A DNA stretch of 64,000 bases, from the NCBI GenBank assembly GCA_903813345.2, contig CAIIXF020000011.1, forward strand, positions 18,461,754 to 18,525,753. The letters are read 5' to 3'. The translations under genes were made by a program, and so were the position numbers. Positions 24,901 to 36,900 of this stretch are shown here, one piece after another. How positions within the stretch are numbered: position 1 is the stretch's first letter; each line of letters opens with the position of its first letter. The DNA comes from Owenia fusiformis. Its lineage: Eukaryota; Annelida; Polychaeta; Sabellida; Oweniidae. Below the pieces are notes generated by a model. It ran no database searches and was not told where the DNA came from. It saw only the letters and a program-made list of their open reading frames with translations.

Positions 24901-27900
24901 GTCCTCAGCAGTAGATTCCATTTGGTTGGTAACCTCAACAGTATTTCCCATTGTAGTAAACAGTTTAAGGAAACGATTCCTTTCATCTGGAGGACCTCTG
25001 GTAAGAATTTTGAGTGGCTTTATCTTGCCTCTGCGAATGAATGCACTAGTGCTATCGCACCCCGTGAAAGCATGAAAGCTGGGCAGTGCTTCACAAAGTT
25101 GCTGGCCCAGGCGGGAGGCTATTGCTTGGATGTCAAGGAGGCGACGCCCATCTCCTTTTCCAGTGTCAAAATATATCGGTACATCGACCCTGTCAGCATA
25201 CCTTAGGAGTATTAGAAAGACATCGGTATCAAGGGATCGAACAATTACTGGTTTTCCATGTCTTGCAGCGAACAGCATGTGAAGAATTATCTTTGTATCT
25301 GCTTCTTCTTGGTTAGATGCTAGGTCATTTACTGGGGAAGTATAAACCTTTTCACCATCACTTGTGAGTAGAATTGTATTCTCTTGGTCTGAGAAGTAGA
25401 TGTTTCTTCCCTTCAGATCACTGGCATACTTCTTGGTTTGTCATTCACGTAACAGGAACTTGATAAGTTCCTCTTTATTTTTGCCACATGTTAGGAAGTT
25501 ATTCCATGATTTTGATGGGGTTTTAGTGTGGGCTCCCTTCAGGATAATTGGATCTGACTGCCCCCTTTTGTTTCTCTCAAGATCTTTAATGGAGTTTTCA
25601 TGGTAGGAATCGGTTACAAAATGTACGTTCTTGGATTTTGGTAAGCTTGTGAATATGTCTCTTGCAACTTTACCAAATGTTGGTGCTATTTTTTCCATTT
25701 GATAGAAACTCATATTTCCATCCAAGATAGTTATTGATTCAGATGGGGGAGATGGAATACTGTCATTCCCTTGCAGCTCATGAATGAGTGTTGACTTTGG
25801 TGTTTTTGCTAGAGAGCCATCAGGTAGGGCAAGAGGCCAAGGAACAGGACCCATGCAATATCCCATGAGCCTCTCAAGACTAATCTCACTGTTTTGAGAT
25901 ACATTAAGTAGTTGGCCAAATAGGTTTCTTGTGGCGCTGATTTCAACAACCTTATTTTTTGAAGTTGTCATCTTCTTGGTCACAGCAGAATTTGCAAATG
26001 TTGCGACTTTCATCTTTTTTATGCTATCGTGAAACTTAAGTTCTGAGTTTTGATCTCTCAGTCTATCAATGAATTGTTCACTTGCTTGGTAACCTTTCTG
26101 TAATGCATCAGTCAGCCCTTGAACTTCTGCTGGGGCTGGCAAACCAGATGATACACAGTGAAGAGCAGGCTCATTGATGTCAAATGGGTTGATGAAGCTT
26201 TTGAATGCCTGCATTACTGACTTTACACCAGCTTCAGATGTTGTTACTTGGGCTAATGAGTTGTCTCTATGGAGGATATCGTCTGAGTCTCTCATTCCAG
26301 CTATATCAAGGGCAGCCTCTGTATACAGTCCTCTCTGTGTTCGTGTAACGCACCAGCGCTGATATGCACCCTTGTTCCTACTGAAACCAACAATACCACC
26401 TTTAGATTTTGCATTGCAATTGATAGTTTGTTCTATGGTAATGTCCACAGGATTTCGTGAGCATGATACATCTGATCTTGAAACAGAGAATCCATTGTTT
26501 GAGATGAGCTCTGTTGCACCAGGATGTGTCTTATCCAGGTTGAGAAGGGTGAGAAATTGGTAACAGTGAAATCTGGCATAATTTTGATGGTCCATGGCAA
26601 AGAATGCACTATTCATGGCTGAGTGTGCTCCAATGTGGAGGTTGAGATCATTTTCCTTTGTGGCACGGATATACTGAAGTGCAGTGCCAACCATATCACT
26701 GTACTGGACCCAAAACTGTGGAGTTTTACCCATTTTCCCTTGTCTGATGTCCATTTTGAACTGGAAGAATTTTTGACAGAATTCACTAACATCTTTATCA
26801 GAGAGGGATTGCTGCAGAAGCTCTTCATTTAGGTTTTCAGCTAGATCTTGAAGTTTCTTCTTTGCAGCTGGATTTAGTTGGTGTTCCTGCTGGAATTTCT
26901 CCAACAACATACGTTCCAGTGCTTCATACATTATCTTGTGAACTCTCAGGCTTCTGTTGTAATTTTTTCCATTAAGGACTGCATCTAATGATCCACTAGC
27001 ACAAATTTCTGATTCAAGCAGTATCTCTTCAAAACCAGAGCCCCTCACAAATTTTCCAATGGTGCAGAAATAAGAACACAGCGAATGGAAAACACCTAAC
27101 ATTACTATCACAGTACAGTATTTTTGAAATTGCCATACAATGTTCAGGGCCTTTTTGGCTGCTGCCAGATCAAATGTTACTAATGTGTAATGTTGGCCCA
27201 CCTCAGCTGTTCCTTGCATAGCAATATTCAGGCACTCTTGAACTGTAGCATTCTCAGTTATTGGGTGGTTTATTGGAGGAAGATAGTCTATAACAGACTG
27301 AACTGGTACATTAGTTGAGCCCTTGCCTGTTAGTGACACCCAACCTGCCCAGCTAGGGACACTCTGATTTTCTGACTGTTGATGACGACACAAAATCCAC
27401 ATCAGATCACTTCTAGAAGCATTAGCTAATGCCACCTCACTTTCCTCTGAGATTGTGAAGACATCAAACCCTTTAGGTGGTTCTGCTTTGTTAACTGCAT
27501 AACATGGTGGTAATATGTCCTCTGTCAGTTTAACTGATCTCCTTGCATTAGGGTAGCGTTCCTTAGTTGGTTCAAGTGATGGAGGCTGAGCACTAGAATC
27601 AACAATTTCATCAACATGTTCATCTGACTGAGGTAGAAGGATTGGCACACCACCTTGAGATTCTGAAGAAATATCACCACCATCATCATCCATTGGCTCC
27701 AGCTGACCTTGACTTTCACTAGACTCTGTATGTGCGTCAACCTCCATAGCTGTGTCTTGATGACAGTGAGGATTCACAGATTTCTGTTCTTGAATGACAA
27801 TGCCATGGGTAGAATGTGTAGTTCCTGAACCACTGGGAGTCTGCTCATTGAGATCAAAATTATCGAAGCAATACATCAGAACTTGGTTTGACAAAATGGA

Positions 27901-30900
27901 TATTGATGGTGGTAAGGATGACACTTGCTGTTTAATCTCTTCACATATTGCAGTCTCTATTTCTAGGACCTCTGTGTAACTGGTGCAGTAGCCATGATGA
28001 TTCAGTAGTGTGATCAACTCTGCACTCCCTGTAAGATGATGAATAGCTATCGCAAGCAAGTAATGTTTTGGCATTTTGAATGATCCATTTGTTGCACCAT
28101 AGCAAATGTCTTGCCCTATGGTATGAGTCAAGCGTTTATATTTTGTATTGTTCATTTTTGTGTCATTGCCTGATAGCAGAAGTATAAGAAAATATTGCAA
28201 CTCTGGTGGAATAGTGTAAAACATACTTGCTGATAATTCTGAAGCAGATGGTGGCCAGTTTGTTGGAGAGACGTTTTCACTAGCAGCAATTATCTTGTCT
28301 CTTAAATAATGTGCTGCTTTCTGCAGGCATCCATGTTCATTTGTCTGATTTACCATTGCAGCTGAGTCGGCAATATCTGATACAGTTAGACTTGAGCTAT
28401 AAATCAAAATGTCTTTCTCATTTTTACCAGGCTGTAAAACTATTCTATTACCATAATGAGACTGCAAGCGAGATTTCAATCTACTTCTGCGATAGTCCTT
28501 TTGATAATTCACGGGATCATTTTCTTGTTTATGGGTCTGATATTGTTTGTGAATGTTATTAAGAGAACCAACATTCTTCCTAAGCATAATGTCTTCGGAT
28601 ATCCTTTCACATATGTAGGTGAATGATGGGTCATTGGATTCCTCTGGTTCTTTTTCATCAAATTTGACATTTGTCCCTGTAGTTTTTTCAATTAAATCAC
28701 CATAGTCATCTACCTCAGGTTTTCCAACAATTTTAGGTTCACAATATGAGCGCTTGCAAGCCTGATGGAAATGAGCCTCTCCAGCCAGAAGATCACGTCC
28801 GCCAATTTTGCGAATTAAGTTCCAATCCTCTCTTATATGCATAGCATGATTAATTGTTGCTCTAGTTATTTTTGTAGTACATTGTGTAAGATATTCCTTC
28901 TTATTGTTTTTCAGATATTTAATAGTCTTATCACAAAAAATACATTTGGAATCGGAAAACAGATATGTTGGCCTAGATGTCTCACCGCGAGCCTCTGATG
29001 CAGGTGCAACACGCTTTCTCAAGACTCGTTCACTCATTGCTTCCCTGAAATATATATTGTTTGACATTTACTTTTTCAGTTTAATCTTAATTTCATGGTA
29101 AACTATTCTGAAAATTTATGTTTTAATGTATTTTCAATTTCTTCAGATGTAAGAGAATAATATGTCATAAATGTTATTAGTTTATTTTACCTGTTTTCAA
29201 CTTAATCTTGTAACAAGTTCCATTTTCTGATTTTTCATTACATGTGCTTTTTTTTAAAACCTCAATTTTGAAGAGTCAGTCATGACAAACCCCATCTAAG
29301 TATACTAGATATAGTACCTCTTTAGACCTTTTACTCTGTGTATTGTGTATGTAATGATGCAAGACAAATATTCCTGAAATGATGAAATCTGCTGTCTTCA
29401 CGATATAACATGGAACATGTGCGAAAAATTAATAGTTATATGTGGTCACCAGAGCAACAGATACAAATATTACATTAATCCTGACCATGGATCTCATTAA
29501 TATGCATTTAGCTTTCCAGTATAATATAAGAAAAGATTCAACTTGAAATATTGAAGATATCTATGTTTTTGACATTACAGACAAGAAAAGCACATATGGA
29601 TCCTGAATAGGGGTATGCATATTAAAAAAATCATGTAAAATATAAGAAACATCCCAAAAATTTACTTTTCCCCTAGATTTGTACCATACACATCTGGGAA
29701 GTTTTTAAGCATATTTAGACTGATCAATCAATCTCTTACAACAAGATAAGTTCAGTTTACTGCAATCCGAATGTACGAAAATCGCCCTTTTTCAGTCATT
29801 TTTATAATTCAACGAGTGGTTACCATGGCAACAAGTAGAGCTTTCACACTCATATTTTGCATGATACATGTCTATTATACAATGTATGTTCCCATGAACT
29901 TTCAATAGAATTGCTCGAAGTATAATGGTGAAATGGCTGCATTTGTATACATACCCCTCTTTTGGTTTTTCAGGGGGGGTAAAATGGAACAGCCGCTTAA
30001 CGCTGAAAAATTGGAAACTGAAAATTCATGAATAAATGTAGTTTTAGGTGGCCTAAATGATTATACCAATTAAAATTTTTAGACTTCATCGCACGAAAAA
30101 CACCTATCACCCATTCCACTAATTGACTCCTGGAAATATAATAGCATCCTATTAATGAAACAACTCCCTGGGACTGTAGGGAATGGGGCATGCCCTGGGG
30201 TGGGGGCTTGCTAATGGAACACTCAAACACATCCTTAATCACTGCATGCATAGACTCCTGGAAATATAATAGCAACATATTAATGAAACAACTCCCTGGA
30301 CTGTGGGGAATGGGGCATGCCCTGGGGTGGGGGCTTGCTAATGGAACATTCAAACACATCCTTAATCACTGCATGCATAGACTCCTGGAAATATAATAGC
30401 ATCCTATTAATGAAACAACTCCCTGGACTGTGGGGAATGGGGCATGCCCTGGGGTGGGGGCTTGCTAATGGAACATTCAAACACATCCTTAATCACTGCA
30501 TGCATAGACTCCTGGAAATATAATAGCATCATATAAATGAAACAACTCCCTGGACTGTAGGGAATGGGGCATGCCCTGGGGTGGGGGCTTGCTAACAGAA
30601 CATTCAAACACATCCTTAATCACTGCATGCATAAATATAAACATAGATTAGATATAGTAAAAAACTGTATATTCGAATACCTCTAGATGTTTTATGTCTT
30701 ATTTTTATGTCACCACCAAAAATGGTAACATATTGCTATGGTCTCCCAACTTTTTGTGGATGGTGTTCATCGGCTGGTTTTTGGCATGCCCCATTTAATG
30801 CTGGTATTATTTAGGAAGTGATGTTTACTGGTAGTTCCAAGATTTAAGACCCATTATTCTGTTACAGATTTTGAAAACCAACAAATCCGGGTATTTGTTA

Positions 30901-33900
30901 CAGTCCATTTTTATATAATCCACTGTTATATACTTTTTAATGGTAAGACAGAGATTACAGTGTAAATCAGAGCAAGTTTATATTGGTTGCAATTACTTTC
31001 AATGAACTTGATATATCCGATACATAGTAATCTTCAGCACCAAAATATTTTGACTTTGATAGGAAGGGAAAACCTGAGCACAACAGTTGAACTAGTGGTT
31101 GAGCTCACTTGTATCTCTAGATGAAAGAGGGTGGATAACACATAACATAACTCATATCTTACCCTTGTTTTATCCCATGAGTGGGATGAGTACTGACTGT
31201 TAAACAGTGGGATGAAATCTACATCTTTAAGCTGAAAATACACAAAAATAAGATGCTGAATACATGTAATAACTAGACTTGGGAAATTGAACGAAGTTCA
31301 ATTTCAGACTCCAGATCCAGACTTTTTTAAGCCCAGTCATCTAAAATAAGCCGAGTCATCCAGAATAAGCTGAGTCATCCAGAATAAGATAGATGGATAA
31401 AACAGGAAGGTAGGATAGGATAGAATGGGAAGGAACGATAGGATAGAATAAGAAAGAAGGATAGGATAGAACAGAATAGGAAGAAAGGATATGATAGGAG
31501 AGGATAGGAAGGAAAGGATACCAAGGAAGGATAGGATAGGATCAGATAGGAAGGATGGATGAATTTTTCAATATTTTCTTCTCTACTCTTGACTTTCTAT
31601 CAGGATACCATCAGATCCCCAAATTTCAAAACGCCATAACTTCCGAACTGGAAGTCGGATCTAAATTTGATTTAAACATTCGGATTCCTGACAAAATTCT
31701 ACCCCTAATTCATAACTCATACATTAAATTTGGCGAATTTTTATTTTGACCTACTTTTTGGACACGCCATAACTTCGGAACCGGAAATCGGATCGAAATT
31801 TGGTTTGCAGATTCGGATTTCTGAGAAAATTCTATTCTTAATTCATAACTCAAATGTTAAATTTGGAGAACTTTTTATTTTGACCTACTTCTCGGACACC
31901 ATATCTCAAAAGTGGGTCAAAATACTTTCTGACGGCAAAAGGCTAACGCTATTAGCACACTCTTGGCTACATGTATACACAATTTCGAAGAATATAATTA
32001 AAGTGTAGTGTCAGAATCGCAAAAATAAGAAAAAACTTTGAATTTGACCTAGATTTTGACCTAGGCATTTTGGTGTCCAAATTTTAAAGCTAGATGGCTT
32101 TTGAGGTCTCATTCTTTTAAAAGCTTTCATTATATTTAGCTGAACTTAGTCTATATTTCGTATTTTTCACTTCAAAAAAATCTTTTTTCCCATTGACTTA
32201 ACATGGGCTCAAAATGTAGCGATTTTTGAGCTTTCAAAACGCCATAACTTCAGAACCGGAAGTCTGATCTAAATTTCGTTTTCAGATTCGGAATCCTGAG
32301 AAAATTTTCTATAAGACTAATATCCTGGACATTTGATTCGGAGAAATTCTTTTTGGACCTCGTTTTCGGACACCGATATCTCGAAATCGGTTTGAGATAT
32401 CAAAAAACTAAATCGACCCTAGGTTTCCTACTTTTTTATAAGGAACACAATGAAAAAAACCCGGATCAAAAATATTGAAGGACAACCGAGAAAATCGAAA
32501 AAAGTGACAAAGTACTGGATTTGACCTAGTTCTTGACCTTTGACCTAGATAAAAATTTGACCCAATTTCCCACCAACTAGATACTGAACCTAAATAAACT
32601 GTATTATGGTCTTTACTGGATACCCCATAGTTACTGAAAAAACTCCCGAAGAATAATAATAACTAGACTTTGGAAATTGAACGAAGTTCAATTTCAGACT
32701 CCAGATTTAGACCATTTTTAGCCGAGTCATCCAGAATAAGCTGAGTCATCCAGAAAAAGATGTATGAATAAAATAGGAAGGTAGGATACGATAGAATAGG
32801 AAGGAACGATAGGATAGAATAAGAAAGAAGGATAGGATGGAACAGAATAGGAAGAAAGGATATGATAGGAGAGGATAGGAAGGATAGGAAGGAAAAGATA
32901 CGAAGGAAGGATAGATAGGAAGGATAGGATAGGATCAGATAGGAAGGATGGATGCATTTTTCAATATTTTCTTCTCTACTCTTGACTTTCTATCAGGATA
33001 CCATCAGATCGATTTTCCGAAATTTCAAAATGCCATATCTTCCGAACCGGAAGTCGGATCGAAATTTGGTTTGCAGATTTGGATTTCTGAGAAAATGCTA
33101 TTATTGATTCATAACTCAAACGTTAAATTTGGAGAACTTTTTATTTTGACCTACTTTTCGGACACCATATCTCAAAAGTGGGTCAAAATACTTTCTGACG
33201 GCAAAAGGCTAACACTATTAACACACTCTTGGCTACATATATACACAATTTCGAGGAATATAATTAAAGTGTAGTGTCAGAATCACAAAAATAAGGAAAA
33301 CCTTTGGATTTGACCTAGATTTTGACCTAGGTATTTTGGTGTCAAAATTTTTAAGCTAGATGGCTTTTGAGGTCCCCTTCTTTTAAAAGCTTTCATTAAA
33401 TTAAACTAAACTCAGTCTATATTTCGTATTTTTCACTTCAAAAAAATCTTTTTTCCCATTGACTTAACATGGGCACCAAATTTAGCGATTTTTGAGCTTT
33501 CAAAACGCCATAACTTCCGAACCGGAAGTCGGATCGAAATTTGGTTTGCAGAATCGGATTCCTGAGAAACTTCTCTCCCTAATTCATAACTCACACGTTG
33601 AATTTGGAGAACTTTTTATTTTGCCTTACTTTTCGGACACCATATCTCAAAAGTGGGTCAAAATACTTGCTGACGGCAAAAGGCTAACACTGTTAGCACA
33701 GTCTTGGCTACTCGTATACACAATTTCGAAGAATATAATTAAAGTGTAGTGTCAGAATCGCAAAAATAAGGAAAAACTTTGAATTTGACCTAGATTTTGA
33801 CCTAGACCCTGGACCGGATTTGGACCTAGACTTGACTTGGACCTGGACCAACACTAGACTTGGACCTCGACTGGACCTTGACTTGGACCTGGAAATGGAC

Positions 33901-36900
33901 TGGACTGGCATTTTTTCAATCTTTTTACTTTTCTTGACTTTCTATAAGGGTACAATCAGATCGATTTTTCGCGAAATTTTAAAACGTCATAACTCCTGAA
34001 CCGGAAGTCAGATTTCAATTCGGTTTTCAGATTCGGAATCCTGAGAAAATTTCCTTTAAGACCAATATCCTGGACATTGGGTTCGGAAATTTTGTTTTTG
34101 GACCTCGTTTTCGGACACTGATATCTCGAAATCGGTTCGAGATATCAAAAATCTAAATCGTATTGCGTTTTTCTACTTTTTTATGAGGAACACAATGAAA
34201 AAAACCTGGATCAAAAATATTGAAGGACGACCGAGATAATGGGAAAAAGTGACAAAGTACTGGATTTGACCTAGTTCTTGACCTTTGACCTAGATAAAAA
34301 TTTGACCCCATTTCCCACCAACTAGATACTATACCTAAATTGACCATATAATAGTCTTGAAAAGATACCTTATAGTTGTTGAGAAAACTTGATCAGTATA
34401 AGAATAATAAGAATAAGAATAAGAAAAGAGGCAAAAACAATAGACTCCAGATTTTCAATCTGGAGTCTAATAATAATAACAACAAGGCATTAACATGACA
34501 AAATGTCACCACCTAGTTGCTCACAATATTATGAGATGTGAACTTGTAGATGATTTTGAAAAGAAATTGGTCAAATTGAAGCAAGTTGAAAAAAGACCCT
34601 TTGACCTTTTTTGACCTTGAGAAGGTCGTTGAGGGTCAAATCTCAAAAGCTAAGTCAAACTTCTGATAACTTGTAGATGGTTTTGAAAAAAAATTGGTCA
34701 ATTTGGAGCAACTTGAAAAAAAAACTTTTTAACCTTTTTTGACCTTGGAAAGGCCATTGAAGGTCAAATCTTAAATATTAAGTCAGATTTGAACTTCTGA
34801 AAACTTGTAGAAGATTTTGAAATTTTGAAAACAGTACTAGTTAAGTTATTGGAAGTTGTAAGTCAATTTGAAAAACACCCTTTGACCCTTTTTTGACCTT
34901 GAGAAGGTCATTGAAGGTCAAATTCCAAATCTTATGTCAGATTTGAACTTCTAACTTGAAGATGATTTTGAAAAAAAAATTGGTCAATTTGAAACAAGTT
35001 GAAAAAAGACCTTCTGACCTTTTTTGACCTTGAAAAGGTCACTGAAGGCCAAATCTTAAATATAAACCCAGATTTAAACTTCTGAAAAGGTGTAGAAGAT
35101 TCTGAAAAAAATTAAAATCAGTCTAGTTTGAAGCAAGTTGAAAAAAGACCTTTTGACCTTTTTCGACCTTTAGAAGGTTGTTGAAGGTCAAATCTTAAAT
35201 ATAAAGTCAGATTTGAACTTCTGAAAACTTATAGATGATTTTGAAAAAAAAAACTTGGTCAATTTGGAGCAACTTGAAAAAAGACCTTTTCGACCTTTTT
35301 TGACCTTTCAAAGGTCACTGAAGGTCAAATCTTAAATTCTAAGTCAGATTTGATTTTCTGAAAACTTGTAGAAGATTTTGAAAAAAATTGAAGTCAGTCT
35401 AAACAGTATTTGATAATTAATTTACTGGAAATTATAAGAAGTCAATTTGAAGCAAGTTAAAAAATACCTTTTTTGACCTTGAGAAGGTCATTGAAGGAAA
35501 AATAAATTTGGTCAATTTGAAGCAAGTTGAAAAAAGAAAATTTTGACCTTTTTTAACCTTGAAAAGGGCACTGAAGGTTAAATCTTAAATATAAAGTCAG
35601 ATTTGAACTTCTGAAAACTTGTAGAAGATTTTGAAATTTTGAAAACAGTATTGTTAAGTTATTGGAAGTTGTAAGAAGTCAATTTGAAGCAAGTTGAAAA
35701 AACACATTTTGACCTTTTTTGACCTTGAGAAGGTCATTGAAGGTCAAATCTTAAATCTTAAGTCAGATTTTGGCCTTTTTGACCTTGAAAAGGGCACTGA
35801 AGGTCAAATCTTAAATATAAAGTCAGATTTGAACTTTTGAAAACTTGTAGAAGATTTTGAAAAAATTGAAGTCAGGCTAAACAGTATTTGTTAAGTTATT
35901 GGAAGTTGTAAGAATTTGTTACAGACGGCAACCGTCAACCACCAACCGCCGTCAAAAAAAACGGAGACCATAACAATATGTCACCACTTTTTGGTGGTGA
36001 CATCAAAAGTATAGAATTTTATTCATATTTTCAAGTGAAATAAACATTGGGACTCAAAGTCCCAACTCAATCTTAACATTTACCATACTTACATCCTAGA
36101 CCTTTATCACTTAGAATTTGTTGTTTTCATAAAATGTCATGTGACCTAATAAAAAAGCATAAACTTTCATTTACTAAATAATTATTAACTAGCTATGCTA
36201 TAAAAATCAAAAGCGCTAATGACCTTGGACTTTATCACCTAAGAACAACGTTACATAAAAATTAAAGTTGAGAAATGGCATCAAATAAGGTTGTTTTAAA
36301 GTGTGGAATATGCCAGGATGATCTGACCGAACCAAGGGCATTGCCATGTATGCACGCATATTGCTTGAAATGCCTTGATAGTCTTATACAGAAGAGCAAA
36401 CTCCAAGGGGGATCTTTCAACTGCCCAGAATGCCGACATGTATGTCCTATACCACAGGAAGGGGCCTGGGAGTTCAAGGTGAGCCCTACTGATTCACCCC
36501 GCAATAATGATGCCTTTGTGGAGAGTCAGCAATCCAAAAAGCAAGAATGTGATCCATGCCTTGAATCAGCGGAAAATCACATACCAGCCAAGTTCAGATG
36601 TCTGAACTGTAACAAAAGTTTGTGTATTGCTTGTAGTAAGACTCATGATGTTCTGTTGAAAGGTCACACGACACTGGCTATTACAGGAAATAGTGCACAG
36701 AAGGCTACACATCAATCATCAAAGGATCGTACTATATATTGTCACCTCCATCCCACCCAGACCCTGAACCTCTACTGTAAGGTAGATAAGTCAGTATTAT
36801 GTCAGATGTGCCACTCCATTAAGTATGCTGACCATGCTTGTGAGATCATCAAAGAGACAGTTGCCAAGAACATGAAATCTATTGGGGCTGTTATAACACA

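Larger units (their letters stand above)
23705..30109 (-). mobile_element. Academ-like DNA transposon with 505-bp terminal inverted repeats
   Basis: Seen: bases 23705-24209 and 29605-30109 are near-identical inverted repeats beginning TGATAGGTGTTTTTCGTGCG. They enclose a 4.6 kb minus-strand coding region for a zinc-finger/transposase-like protein with an XPG/FEN1-like nuclease tail. It sits inside the TTLL12 exon-13 satellite. No clear target duplication: the left edge cuts the satellite after ATTAA and the right edge resumes about 20 bases before the intron tail, so target bases were lost or rearranged. Known: Academ elements pair a transposase with a Cys-rich finger and XPG nuclease and make 3-4 bp duplications. 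Inference: Academ superfamily; another invertebrate superfamily with the same nuclease is possible. Confidence 0.82.

Noticed and set aside
25441-25443. Selenocysteine recoding at the transposase TGA
   Set aside because: No SECIS-like structure was noticed downstream and such recoding is unknown in this family; a simple nonsense mutation is simpler.
23705-30109. Transposase region as a virus-derived (Polinton or similar) element
   Set aside because: No polymerase, integrase, capsid or packaging ATPase; content is a transposase-like protein with an XPG-like nuclease only.
31555-33749. Conserved peptides such as ITSEPEVGSKFGL and KWVKILSDGKRLTLL as a protein family
   Set aside because: The DNA of the repeat is conserved in all positions, frames are short and stop at the same place, and no start or splice context is shared; it is a non-coding repeat.
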